Assembly (NCBI GenBank): GCA_947396885.1
Contig: OX377202.1
Span: 72,078,643 to 72,142,642 of the forward strand
Direction of reading: 5' to 3'
DNA: 64,000 nt
From: Heligmosomoides polygyrus polygyrus
Lineage: Eukaryota; Nematoda; Chromadorea; Rhabditida; Heligmosomidae
Made by a program: the position numbers and the translations under genes. The notes under the pieces are model-generated. The model had not been told where the DNA came from and ran no database searches. It worked only from the letters and a program-made list of their open reading frames with translations. Shown here in pieces: positions 1-11,380 of this stretch; within the stretch, counting starts at the first letter, position 1, and every line of letters starts with the position of its first letter.

Positions 1-870
1 ACACATAGATCGTCGTGTGGGAATACCCCGTTGTTAGTGTAGTCACCTTCGTGGCGTTCTATCCTTGCACTCGTTTGTTCGATTTCTACACCTCTGCGTG
101 CACGGCGCACCCAGGACGTAGCGCACAGCGTTGGAAGTGCGACTATTAGGTTAAGTTAATCTTCTTAGTTAATATTCTCTAAAGATGAGATGAAGATAGA
201 CTACAAGAAGAAATGGCTGAAGGATTGTGATAACAGTTTGTAGACTTTTTCGAAGATTTTGGAACTACTCTACTATTGAGGAAATAATTTCTACTTTTAC
301 ATATACCTTCAGTTTTATTTTTATTTTATTGTTTATTACGAAGTTCAATCCTATTTCGCTGACGATCTCTTCTTTTCCACGCAGGACCTGCTCGTAAAAT
401 GTCCACCGACTGGAAATGGGAATGCATAAGAAGTGGTATTGCGAGAAATAGAGTGCGTGGCGCATCCGATGAAAGAACTACTCATCGTCAATGTTTCAGA
501 TCAGATGATTCAGATGTGATTTCTTTAAAATCAAGTAAGTGACAGAAGCTGTACCCCCCCCCTCTCCTCAGAAGATGGCCCAGGAACACGTTACGAGACA
601 TATAGCGAAGATAACCCCACGTGAAGACGACTTTCGATAGCAAAATCGTCATCGAAATTCTATCTCTTGCAATTGCACACACCCCCTCATTGACGGCTTC
701 CCGGCGTTCCCGACCGGATGAGTGCGGGTAGGCCAGGAGCCTCCCGCCATCGACGCGGGAGGCTCCCTTTGCTTCCCGGCATGTTCGTGAATACGATCTT
801 TTGCCTCCCGCCTCGGTCGCTTCCCGCGGGAAGCCTTGAACGTTCCCGGGAACGTTCATGAATACGGCCA
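1..870. repeat. Dispersed repeat family D, copy 1 (left end cut by window edge)
   Basis: This segment matches 11,381-12,242 almost base for base, in the same orientation, so it is one copy of an interspersed or duplicated unit of at least 860 bp. Its right third is GC-rich and rich in short inverted repeats. It ends in a palindromic TTCATGAA / GAACGTTC motif followed by a GGCCGTATTCATG-type end, which also occurs near 10,405-10,510. It contains a candidate coding exon at 399-534. The class of element is not recognised. Confidence 0.8.
399..534 (+). CDS. Candidate exon inside dispersed repeat D
   Basis: An acceptor-like site ending CACGCAG lies at 384, an ATG at 399, 45 open codons follow, and a good donor GTAAGT begins at 535. 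The peptide starts MSTDWKWECIRS and is basic and Arg/Ser-rich. The homologous copy at 11,775-11,888 keeps the frame for the first 33 codons with a few changes, then diverges and stops after 37 codons. This could be the first exon of a gene carried by the repeat, such as an unrecognised transposon, or chance. No domain was recognised. Confidence 0.3.
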
Positions 871-2234
871 CTGGTGTACAGCAGGCACCAGCCCGCTTAG
901 CACCGTAATTTCTTAAGTTTCATAACCCCATATCCGGTTACGTTCCTTCCCCTCCTCCTTTCCGCCTTGTCCTTTCCTTCCTGGGCAAAGCATGAAATGC
1001 ACGAGAGTTCAAAGAAGCAGTACAGGTGCCGCCACTGCCCTTTTCCTTTCTGGAATCTGCCTCTCCGATGACTCAACATGTTCGGGGACGACCTGCCTCG
1101 TAATTGGCCGACAGAGCTAGCAACGCGTCAGGCGCCGCCGCGCGCGACCGCTGTCGCTCCCGTTTGTATCTTCAAATACGATCTTGAAAACGTGGTATCC
1201 TAGTAAGAAGGCATTGTGTGAGAAACAGATCTTGAGAGTTCCCATGCGAAGCACGTAATCTGCAGAAACATAAATAAAATCTATCGATATTGGTCCACCG
1301 ACCGATATATTTGTTTCCAATGGCAATAATCCTCTACAGATTCCTGTAGTCGTTCTTCCTACCTCCGCCAATATCTCTTATCCATATGCCGGCAGAGAAA
1401 CGGAGTGGGAGTCAAACACGCAAATGCTCGTTGCATTAAGACTTTGAAAGGTCTGCTGAAAATTCAACCCATACAAAGCCTGATCTGAGGCATGCATTTA
1501 TTTTAGTTCTAGACTCACGCAGTACGACGTCTGTGTCGCATCTTCGTCTGCGACACATTGGCTGAGTCCAGACCTACGTGTCACGACGTAGCCATGACGT
1601 TTATGGCATCTTCTGCTCCCGACACAGGTTAGACGACACTGTGAGAAATTACTGGTTACTTTAGTGGCGCCCCTCCACTAGTCTCCCCCTTACTCTTCTG
1701 AATCCCGAAGCTTGTTGGACGACGTCTGCGGAACCTCTTCTGGCGCAAATTGTCTCGAGACGTTCTTAATAAGTACCACGTTTTCAAACCGTCAGTCGTC
1801 ACCATAACAGCAATCGCTGCGGGACCACCACCTCTGCGGACCGTGCCAGCTCGATATCCTATGGGCAGCTATGTGTCCAAATACTGGAAAAGTTGGAGGA
1901 GTTAGGTGCTACTCTGGACTGTTGAGGATATAGACCTAAGCTCATCATCTTCTGTGAGGAGAGGAATCTGCAACTGGTCGAGAACCTATATTTTTGCAGT
2001 GCATTCTTTTTCACCAATAAAATTCACTTCCGCTGTTTACACAGCGAGAAATCCATAAGTAGTAATGGAACAGTATTCATGATGGCAGTTAGAATCACTG
2101 AAACAACTTTTCTATTGTTGGAGTTACTGACCGTAGTTATCTTCTGAAAGAAAAATTAGTTAACTTTTGAAGAACTGCCATAACGCCATAAACTTAGCCT
2201 GCATTGCTGCAATCGTTCGCACTTTAAAAACTTT

Positions 2235-3366
2235 CCAGGGAAGGGTCTCAGGCGTAGGTCTGAACGAGGGAAATGGATAGTACTGCGAGAATCTCCACCC
2301 TTCATATAATAGAAAAACATGTTTCGTTTTTGCTGAGTCCTTGAGTCAAAAGAGCTACGGGCTCTCGAAGGGGGGGGGGGGGGGGGAGGAGGAGGTACAG
2401 TAGCGCACCGTTGGCACGTGCCCCGTGCATGCGTGCGCGCGCTTTTGTATGGGACGCGGCGAAAGGCTCTGCGGCAAGCGAGTCGGTGGCTCAGAAGGGA
2501 GCGGGACTTTGGCAGGTGCTAGGACGGGTGTTCGATCCCGTGCTGTGCAGTATTTTTGCATTTTTCATGATTGCCTCCTTCTTTACCAATTTGTTTCCTA
2601 CACATCTCCTACATAATTATTTCACTCTACATTGTCAAACAAGGATCAGATTCGTACTCAATGCGAAGTTTGGACAAGAACGGTTACCATTAATGACCTT
2701 ACCATTAATCACATTTACCTATTTAATTTAACATATTCCAGGGTAATACGGAAAACGGATGTCAGATTCGTAGTCAGCACGCCAAATAATCCTCCTGGGA
2801 GAAGTGTGGGCAAAATCGGTGATTATGACCTCGACAACCCTAGTCACCTGTTCCTAATGTAACCCGTACCTGTTGTAAAGTCACTGTTTAACATTCGCTG
2901 AAAAACACAAAACATTGTTCAATTCAGAAACTGATAAAAGTGAGTGAAGCACAGTTCACAGAGACCTTTATTTGACAAGTTAGAGTGGAATAAATGTGTA
3001 GGAGATGTGTAGGAAGTAAGCTGATTTAGACTGCCATGTCGTGCCGACTTTCACGATTCTACTTTCACGACTCCAAAGGTCGAGGAGAGGTAGAATTTTT
3101 TTTGCATAAGCCTCGCAAAGGGGGGTTATTTGAGGTGCTGATCACGAATCTGACATCCGTTTTTCAAATTTCGGTCGATTACGGTAGGTTATGGTGGGTA
3201 CGGGTGACGGTGCAATACTGTACCCACAATTTTGAGGGCCCGAAGCTCTTTGGGTTCAAGGACTCAACAAAAACGAAAGACGTTTTTTTTTACTAAATAA
3301 TGGGTGGAGATTCTCGCAGTAGTATCCATTTCCACATTCAGACCTACGCCTGAGACCCTTCCCTGG
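2235..3366. repeat. Fold-back element, family A
   Basis: The two ends are inverted copies of each other. The outer motif CCAGGGAAGGGTCTCAGGCG at 2,235 is mirrored at 3,366, and further inverted matches run inward to about 2,640 and 2,970, including the repeated ACACATCTCCTACA motif. It carries a 17-nt G run at 2,370-2,386 in the left arm and a tRNA-like head near 2,483-2,540. Related half-copies lie at 7,040-7,360 and 8,331-8,700. No convincing coding capacity was seen, so it is probably a non-autonomous fold-back element. Confidence 0.7.
2475..2575 (+). repeat. tRNA-derived SINE-like head
   Basis: A-box-like TGGCTCAGAAGGG lies near 2,487 and B-box-like GTTCGATCCC near 2,530. An AT-rich stretch TATTTTTGCATTTTTC follows. 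The cloverleaf is incomplete, so this is a SINE-type head or tRNA relic and not a tRNA gene. A related minus-strand copy sits near 8,400-8,500. Confidence 0.35.
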
Positions 3367-3759
3367 CTAGGAGATGTGTTCTATAATTCAGAGGCATAAC
3401 GGCAAAACTATACTTGGATTCAATATCTTAGCTTTTCAATGCTCAAGCAGCTAGTGAAAACTCTGATGATCTGATGTGGATGAAAACACATCTTCGATGC
3501 AGATCTATCCCGCAGACTACTGCTTCTGGTCGTATTGCGCCGTCTCTGTGTTACAGAATTTGGACACATTCCAGTGGAGTATTACGGCGACCACTTAACC
3601 TAACAAACCGCCGTCAAAAACATCATAATGAGTTCTGCTGACAGAGCATGAGCACTTTTATGGGCAATCACTATAAAGAGTAAAATAGAATCCCTTCTCC
3701 GAATTTTCTATTCATGCTGACCTCAAACAGTACTCAACTCCCACATTCGGTAGCTCGTG

Positions 3760-4060
3760 GCTCAGTTATTGATTACCACGGATTAGGACAGCACTGTTCC
3801 GGAGAGGTCCCACAACGATGGCTCTTACGGTAACGGTTTGAAAACGTGGTACCCTAGTAAGAATGTCTTTTTCTCGGAGTGGAGGGGTAGGGGTGAGGGT
3901 CACCCTGCACTCAGTAGATATTCGTCTTGGTAATAAGGCACATGTATGTCAAATTACATCAGAAGTGGCCTATATCAGTTCACTATAGGGCTAGAACTGC
4001 TGCTTAAAATTTGTAATTTTGTATAACACAAAATTGTATTGGGCTTTACTACATGGTGAG
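3760..4060 (+). repeat. Dispersed repeat family B, copy with interrupted G tract
   Basis: This segment shares blocks with 20,590-21,060, 38,040-38,200 and, inverted, 35,890-36,080. The shared blocks include ACGTGG..CCCTAGTAAGAA, a G-rich tract followed in three of the four copies by a TCACC-type segment, ATATTCGTCTTGGTA, and CTCAGTTCA.TATAG. In this copy the G tract at 3,880-3,897 is broken by T and A. No coding capacity was seen. Confidence 0.6.
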
Positions 4061-4794
4061 CACCACAAGACGAAAGTACTCGGGTGTTCCACTTCGATCA
4101 TAACTCAGACAAAGAGGGGTAGGCCTTCAAATAATACCTTCCCGCATGAGTGGTACTGTAATCACCAGATGAGGTTGCAACTCTCTAGAGAGGTGGAAGC
4201 CGTCAAGAATTGGACATAGTGGTACTGTGCGGAATATGTGACGTCATTATGACGTCGCAAGCAAATTTTAAAAGAGCGGAAAAAAGCCGTAAAAAAACAG
4301 GAAATGGTCCGGATGGCGCTACAGAGGCGAAATATATTTATTGTTATTTTTAAGCAAGGTTTCAAGTGAGAAAATTGACCGAACACGGAAGTGACATCGA
4401 AATGTACTTGGCCGTCCGCAGACAGCCAAGTACGCACAAACCACGGGTTACAATGTTAAATATCGATAAAAACAGAAACAAATGGATGTAACACACATTA
4501 GAACATTGAAATGATACATGCACAAAAAAGTCACATACTGGAAATACAAAGTGAGGGATACAAGTGAACACATACGAAATGCGACAATTATGCTGCAGGT
4601 GGAGTTAAGTCGCGAAAAATTTCGGGAGATGTGCCTTCTAGTAGAATAGCTGCTAAATTTTGATGAAATATTCATTTTACTTAGTCCTACAATAGGGAGC
4701 TTCTCTCGACACGAAGATCAGCAGTAGCTGAGTGTCGTGCAGCGAAATTTTAGGGTGAAAATTGAGGTCGGTTAGGAGAAAAACTATGCGACGA

Positions 4795-5230
4795 CTAAGT
4801 GACGAGCATGGACTTGACTGCAAATCGCACCGCACACAGACAGCACCGAGACAGCAGGAGTGGCACCAGATCATCGGCAGAACTCCACGGCTCCACAGAG
4901 CAGTTCCACGAGCAGACGAGCAACAAAACTGCAGAAGACCAATCCCACAGCTCATCCAAGAGCACAGAGCAGAGCACGAGCAGGAGTCAGTGTCCTGGAG
5001 AGCAGAAAAAGAGAAGTAGACCTCAGTTTAGATAAATTTAGGTAGTAAAACAGCGAGCAGACGCAGCGCAGACGACTCGACTATGAACCGCATTGCATAC
5101 AGATAGTAGCGAAGAGAGGAGCACCAGTCCTATACACAATTCTCCTGTTACCAGTGCACGGAGAAGTACCACGAGCAAGAGTCCCGTAGACTGAGGTTGA
5201 AAAGCAGGAGGTGTCAGTTTTGTTGAATTT
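4795..5230. repeat. Imperfect tandem duplication, low complexity
   Basis: Segments 4,795-5,040 and 5,065-5,230 resemble each other. Both contain AC/AG-rich text with GCACCG, GAGCAC and a terminal GTAGAC..TGAATTTAG-type block. Open frames here encode only Ser/Gln/Thr-rich peptides in several frames at once and are taken to be compositional. Confidence 0.4.
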
Positions 5231-5284
5231 AGTCACAGACGACTTCTCTAAAACCGACTCGCAAAGTTAGATAAACGTGAGTCC

Positions 5285-5880
5285 AGTTAGCCAGCCCATT
5301 CTCCTTACAGGAGAACTGTCTTAACGGTACACCGGAACGCCAAGAACGAGTACTATAGAGAAAATCTGCGTGTTTCAAACAGTAACAATACATGCTTTTT
5401 TTGCTGAATCCTTGAGGCAAACGCGTAAGAGGGTGTAATGGTTAAGGTTCAGCAAAACGAGCTTACCAGTGTCGTGGACTGGGTGGCGCAGTGGTGGAGC
5501 GACAGCCTCATGTTCGTGATGTCGACGGTTCAGTTAGCATGCTACGTCGAGTTTTTGCACTTTTATCATAGTATCGGATTTCCACAGAGATATACATATC
5601 TGAACTTATTTTTGGAGTTTGCTAAGGTAAGACGTTTTTACTACTTATTATTTGTCAGCATCTCGTAATTTACCAGCAATGTCCGAAATATGCCAAATGC
5701 GATTTTATATGGAACCTTTGCTTCAATAAATTGTTCCTATTGTCACTGTAAAAAATTTTGACGTAATAACAACATAACCCAACGGCAGAAAGTTAGGAAA
5801 ATGCTTCAAATGCAATTTATAAGTGTCGGTGAAATGAGTGCCACCAGTGTACTTACAGTGTAGAATGGGACCACATGATC
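5285..5880 (+). repeat. Dispersed repeat family C, copy 1
   Basis: This matches 21,830-22,390 in inverted orientation over most of its length. A tRNA-like A box (GGTGGCGCAGTGGTGGAG) lies near 5,481 and a degenerate B box near 5,523, followed by an AT-rich body. It is probably a composite element with a tRNA-derived head, or a SINE inserted into an older repeat. No open frame is convincing. Confidence 0.65.
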
Positions 5881-6848
5881 TTCAACTTGATCTACCACCT
5901 CGATCAATATTGTCGCCTCAGTTATGCTTAAAAAGTCGCGCGGTCATAACAGGCTGCTGCCGCAAACATTTACTCAATCTGCTAACACTTGAATGGTCAT
6001 TCTCATTCACGTACTGACACTGAAGCGCGAATCTCCACTGGATGCTGTCCCTTCGACAGACGAGATGAAGATGGCGGAAAGGAGAGCAAGTATCCTACAG
6101 GATTTCGAACTGCACAGCTGGAAATCGACGAAGTGGAGAAGTTGGAGGTAGTGGAAGAAGACGACCACGAGTTTCAACCAGAAGAGGATTGTGCCGGAGT
6201 CACGACGCCACTAACCACAGTGAAGGCACTACCACGCTTTCGGGAGGACAGATCGTTTCTGAGGAATATATCTGGCTATACTACATAGAACTGTTATCCT
6301 ATACAAGTTGGAGAACTGGGGAAAGTGGACTGTATCGCGATTCCAGGCTTGGCTGCAGGGGAGTACCACTGGAGAGGAACTGTGAAACAATGAAATATTT
6401 GTAAATTTGAAGGTTTTGTTTCTGGCGTATCGACTGTTATGCCATCCTCGTCTGGAAATGGTGATTGAGTTCGCGTTGTACAAGGCTGGCTATTTGACTT
6501 CACATCCTGGGTCCGGATTCGTCAACGACTTACATAACTTTAACAGAGAGTTATAACCCGAAAGCTTAGATAACGCGGCCTAACAGCGATCTTTACGGTG
6601 AAAGCTCTGTTAAATCCGCTGCTAAAGGTAAAACGGTTGAAGCTCAGTAGCTTTGTGAAATGTCTGTAACTTCTGTATCAGTAGCGCTCCACGCTAAATC
6701 CTGAACTAGAGGCAACGAGTTAGGCACGTTGCCAAGAGTAAGGAGACGGGTCCTAACATCGATTTGGAGGAGTTGCTTTCAAACTTCTCGCTGTGGTCTT
6801 TTTCAAGTCACTCAGATCTCATTAGCACTTGATAGTGTCTGTGCTGAA

Positions 6849-7052
6849 GATGTGTAGGAAGTAAGCATATTCAAGCCGCCATTAAGGCACTGTTGTAATT
6901 TCACCACTCCCAAAGGGCTTTAGCTTATTTCAAGAGACGTGTTCGACACATCTGAAGCTTGAAATAAGCTAAAGCGCTTTGGGAGTGGTGAAATTGCAAA
7001 AGTCCCTTAATGGCGGTTTGAATATGCTTACCTCTTACACATCTCCTACACA
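6849..7052. repeat. Hairpin MITE
   Basis: This is a near-perfect inverted repeat with arms of about 90 nt around a short centre at about 6,940. Both arms contain the AGCTTATTTCAAG-type block, the CACTCCCAAAG block and the GCCGCCATTAAG block. The outer ends carry GATGTGTAGGAAGTAAGC and its inverse, the same motif found in family A. Confidence 0.8.
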
Positions 7053-7365
7053 TTTATTTCGCTCTAAATAGTCAAATAAGAATTTACTGTAAACTGTTCT
7101 TCACTCACTTTTGTCTATATTTTACAATGTTTTGTGTTTTTTTAAGCGAATTCTAAACAGTCACCTCACAACAGGTACGGGTGGCTATGGCTCTCGAGGT
7201 CATAATCAACGATTTTACCCGAAACCTCTCCCATGGGGAGAGGCTTCGGGTAAAATCACGGGGTCTAACATCCGTTTTTTGTATTACACTGGAATACGGT
7301 GAGCTACAGAAGGTAGGCGTGACTGATGGGTAAGGTCATGGTCATTCTCGCTCAAACTTCATCTA

Positions 7366-8309
7366 TTAGGTTGCCCCATAAGTCCCCTCTGTTTTTTTAA
7401 CGATTCACTGCAGATTTCGCCGGCGGTCTCTTGCATAGCGCTGCATAGCTTTCGAAAGAAAATGAATTGCTCTATCAGAGCAAGTATTGTAATTTTTTGC
7501 GCAGTTTTTATAGCATTTGGAAGACAAGGTTCTGTTCTAAAAGAATATGTGTTGGACCTATTTTCTCACTTGTCCTTTATTGATTTTTAGGCCATCAAAT
7601 TGGGACGTCCGAAGGAGGATGGTTGTTTTTGCCGACAGCTCCTGCTCTGTGGTTGGACTTTTTGGGTTGGTGTTATATGTCATTCGCAAGAAAATGTTTT
7701 GCTCTATAAGACTGTTTGTCGCGTTTATTGAGTTCTATTGAATATCAACAAAATGCCAAAAAGAGAATAATCGTCTTCACCAACAACTCCTTCTCCTTCT
7801 TCAGTCGTTGATATTCGACAGAAATCAGCGTGAGCGAACAAACGCGACACAAATTCTTACTGAGCAAAACATCCTCTTCCAAACGACATATAACACCATG
7901 CAAAAAAGTTCAACCACAGAACCGGAGTTTTGGTAAAAATTCGGGCGGAAAAGTCGGAATTCCCAATTTGGTGACCTAAAAATCAATAAAGGACAAACGA
8001 GCAAATAGCACTAACACATATTCTTGTAGTACAGAACATTGTCTTCCGAACGCTATAAAAAACTGTGCAAAAAATTAAAAACCTAAGCGGAGAGAACAAG
8101 TGCGCAAATGGCTACTTTTTCACTTTTTCACTTTCCACTTCAACGACCTAAAATTGACAAAATTCTTAATGAAAAAAGAAATGCAATACATTTTCTGATA
8201 GAGCAAATCATTCCCTTTCGAAACCTGTGCACCGCTATGCAAGAGACTGCCGGCGAAATCTGCAGTGAATCGTTGAAAAAAAACGACAGGGGCTTATGGG
8301 ACAACCTAA
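7366..8309. mobile_element. Mariner-type fold-back MITE, 944 bp
   Basis: Inverted ends TTAGGTTGCCCCATAAGTCC (left) and the near-identical inverse on the right are flanked by TA at 7,364-7,365 and 8,310-8,311. The sequence resembles mariner-family TIRs. The arms remain complementary far inward, including the GCTCTATCAGAGCAAG-type block and the TTTATTGATTTTTAGG block. The whole element can therefore fold on a centre near 7,790. No transposase frame is present, so it would need a mariner transposase in trans. Confidence 0.75.
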
Positions 8310-8330
8310 TATAAGGGTTATCTGAGGAGT

Positions 8331-8700
8331 TGATCACGACAATTTGACAATATTCAGTAATATAATTGTGTAGGAGATGTGTGGGAAGCAAAGTCTTAGC
8401 GGGGGAGCGGTCGTAAAAAAATGCAAAAACGGTGAAAAGCACCGGAATCGAAGCTGGCCTATCAGCTGTGAAGCAGCGTCTATGAAGACCCTTTCGCACC
8501 TACCATACATCAGCGGACACACGTCTGCGCTGACGGTACAATCCTGTACCCCACTTTCGAGGACACGTAACTATTAGGTTTCCATGACTCAGCAAAAACG
8601 AATCATGTTCCTCTACTATATGAAGGGTGCAGATTCCCGTAGTAATATCCATTTTTCCGGTTCAGACATAAGCCTAGGACCCTTCCCTGGGAAGCATTCA
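8331..8700. repeat. Family A half-copy, right of the mariner-type MITE
   Basis: This shares the GTGTAGGAGATGTGTGGGAAG block, a tRNA-like head on the minus strand near 8,442-8,480, and an end matching the right arm of the fold-back at 3,036-3,366. With 7,040-7,360 it may be a single family A copy interrupted by the MITE at 7,366-8,309. Confidence 0.5.
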
Positions 8701-8711
8701 GTTACCACCAT

Positions 8712-9500
8712 CACCACCTATATATAAAAGAGTTTGTCCGTCGAGTGATTGAACCTAAGTGAGATACGCCGCATCATCCACAGCGAGGACGGTCGAATGA
8801 TCTAACCTATGTGAGATATCACCACCTATCACCATCACCACCTATACATGATCACCACCACCTATATATGATCACCCTCACCACCTACGTATAAAAGAGT
8901 TTGTTCCTCGAGTGACCTAACCTAAGTGAGGTACGCCGCATCATCCACAGCGAGGGCGGTCGAATGATCTAACCTATGTGATATATCACCACCTATCACC
9001 ATCACCACCTATATATAAAAGAGTTTGTCCGTCGAGTGGTCTAACCTAAGTGAGGTGCGCCGCATCATCCACGGCGAGAGCGGTCGTGTGATCTAACCTA
9101 TGTGAGATATCACCACCAATCACCATCACCACCTATATATAAAAGAGTTTGTACGTGGAGTGACCTAACCTAGGTGAGGAACGCCGCATCATCCACAACG
9201 GGTGCGGGCGAGTGATCTAACCTATGTGAGATATCACCACCTATCACCATCACCACCTATATACAAAAGAGTTTGTCCGTCTAGTGATATAACCTAAGTG
9301 AGATACGCTGCATCATCCACAGCGAGGGCGGTCGAATGATCTAACCTATGTGAGATATCACCACCTATCACCATCACCACCTATGTATAAAGGAGTTTGT
9401 CCGTCGAGTGATCTAACCTAGGTGAGGTACGCCGCATCATCCACAACGAGGGCGGTCGAATGATCTAACCTATGTGAGAATTCACCACCTATCACCATCA
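8712..9500 (+). repeat. Tandem minisatellite, about 122-bp unit, six copies
   Basis: Six units begin near 8,721, 8,890, 9,011, 9,137, 9,259 and 9,381. Each carries CTATATATAAAAGAGTTTGT, a CTAACCTAAGTGAG block, a CGCCGCATCATCCAC block and ends in CACCACCTATCACC text. The first unit has about 45 extra bases of CACC-rich sequence. The array runs directly into the RTE fragment at 9,501. A single degraded unit occurs at 12,262-12,330. Confidence 0.9.
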
Positions 9501-10404
9501 TTCGACTCCGTCAAGACTGAAGCGGTCCTTGAAGCCGTGCTCACTCAGGGCGTTCCTGCTCAGTACATCAGAGTCCTTCGAGAGCTGTACAGCGGATTCA
9601 CGACTAAGATCTCTCCATTCTACAACGACGTCGTCATCGACGTGAAGAGAAGGGTTCGGCAAGGGGATACCATACCAGAAGCTCTTCAGCGTCACCCTGA
9701 AAACGTCAAGCGCGAACTAGAATGGGAAGACATGGGAGTGAACGTCGACGGCCGGCAGCTGCACCATCTGCGTTTCGCTGACAACATTGTGCTCATAACA
9801 GTATCAGTGAGGTGGAGCGAATGCTGGCCGACTTCGATCGTGTGTGTGTGAACGTTGGACTGCAGCTGAATCTTACGAAGACGATGTTTATGAGGAACGG
9901 ACAAGTTTCTGATGCCCCATTCTCGCTCAACGGAACGAACATCTCCGAATGCTTCAGCTATGTGTATCTGGGTCGCGAAGTCAACATGGCCAACGACCTA
10001 GCACCAGAGCTGAGCAGGAGGAAACAAGCGCTTTGGGGAGCTTTCAGGAGCGTCGAAGAATTCGTGAAGAAGACGAAGTACGTGCGACTCCGTGCCCACC
10101 TATTCAACTCTATTCGACTGTTTTCCTGTCCTAACATACGTCTCAGAGACCTGGGCTATACGCAAGCAGGATGAACACGCGATCAGCGTGGAATCGAGAG
10201 GACGATGCTCGGAGTGCCACGACTCACGCAAGTGAGAGAAGACCTCCTGAGTTCCGAGCTTCGGCTACGCTCGAAGATCAGAGACGCTGTCTCATTAGCC
10301 GAGTCGTCGAAAATAAAGTGGCCGGTCACGTAATGCGATTCGCAGACACCCGCTGGACGAGAGCCATCACCGACTGGATTCCGCAGGATGTCAAGAGAAC
10401 ACCA
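9501..10404 (+). pseudogene. BovB-like RTE retrotransposon, 3' fragment of reverse transcriptase
   Basis: The conceptual product begins inside the RT palm (FDSV, first catalytic Asp region). It continues through ELYSGFTTKI, VRQGD and LRFADNIVL, and ends in the C-terminal region GHVMRFADTRWTRAITDW. The palm FADD box reads FADN here, so the second Asp of the pair is lost. At least three frames are needed (9,474-9,851, 9,812-10,174, 10,171 onward). The 5' part is missing at the minisatellite junction. The 3' end stops at CACCAG, where a different palindromic repeat begins. The copy on the minus strand at 52,850-54,629 is the same family. Confidence 0.85.
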
Positions 10405-10530
10405 GTAGCCGTATTCATGAAGCGGCGGGAGCGGGAAGGAAGGCGATGGCTTCCCGCCCCCGCCGCATCCCGCTCCCGGCTTCATACAACCCGGTCGGTA
10501 TTCATGAACCGCCGGGAAGCGGGAGCAACC
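10405..10530. repeat. GC-rich inverted repeat with TATTCATGAA ends
   Basis: Two GTATTCATGAA motifs at about 10,412 and 10,499 flank GC-rich text containing the inverted pair GGCGGGAGCGGGAAG / CTTCCCGCCCCCGCC. The same end motif terminates repeat D at 850-870 and 12,225-12,242, so these appear related. It truncates the RTE reading frame. Confidence 0.5.
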
Positions 10531-11380
10531 GCGACGTGCGAGTTAGATTCGCAGCGGAGGCGGGAACTGCAAGATTTCAAAAACCAATTTCTCAAATTAC
10601 CGCTGTCTCAACCAGGGATGAGCGGATAACGAAATTTTGAGGCCCGAATTACGGACATTTTGCCTAAAAATGGCCGGATAACGGAAACACGGATAACGAA
10701 CAAGCAACAAAAATTAAAACTGGCTCTAAACTGCTCGGATCTCAACAGAATATTAGATGTTCACGCACTGTCAATTTACATGCCATCTCTCACCATTTTT
10801 AAAGTATTTTGAAGAAAAAAGGTGAACTGTTATCGGCGAGAAAAATGGCACGATCCCCAATAGAGAAACCAAGACTATTTTGTAATACAATCTTTTGCCA
10901 CTCCACTCGGCTGATGTTTCGGCACAACCACCTTCAGTGGCTGGAGATAACAAGGAGCGCTTAAGAAACTACTCGTTTATAGATAATTTCACAGCACAAA
11001 TTGCAATTTAAAACTATTCCTTTTTTGAAGTTAAAGAGGCCAAACGCGAGAATGGACGCGTAAAGCACCCTAAATGACCTTTTGGAAGCAGTCGAAATGC
11101 TGATAAGCCACCCTTTCAGGTATACAATAGCGAGATTCATTCAATTCCTATTCACCTACATTTATTTCGACCCGACGGTAACTTATTCATACTGTTGTTC
11201 GACAGTATCGCTATATCTGAGGTAGTCGAACGCGAAACTGTCTGGGATGCATGAAATAATTTATAACAATTTAATTTATAATTTTATTTATAATTTATAA
11301 CAAGCAATTTAAAATAATTGGATGCCATTTATAACTGCACCATTTAAAATTTTAATTTTTCCGCATGCAAATAAATCGAA

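Noticed and set aside
4762..5045. Ser/Gln-rich open frames
   Set aside because: Open in three frames through CA/GA-rich low-complexity repeats.
5989..6404. Acidic 99-codon open frame
   Set aside because: No domain, no splice context, and competing frames of similar quality; left unannotated.
8712..9500. CRISPR-like array
   Set aside because: The units are contiguous tandem repeats with no unique spacers, in eukaryotic DNA.
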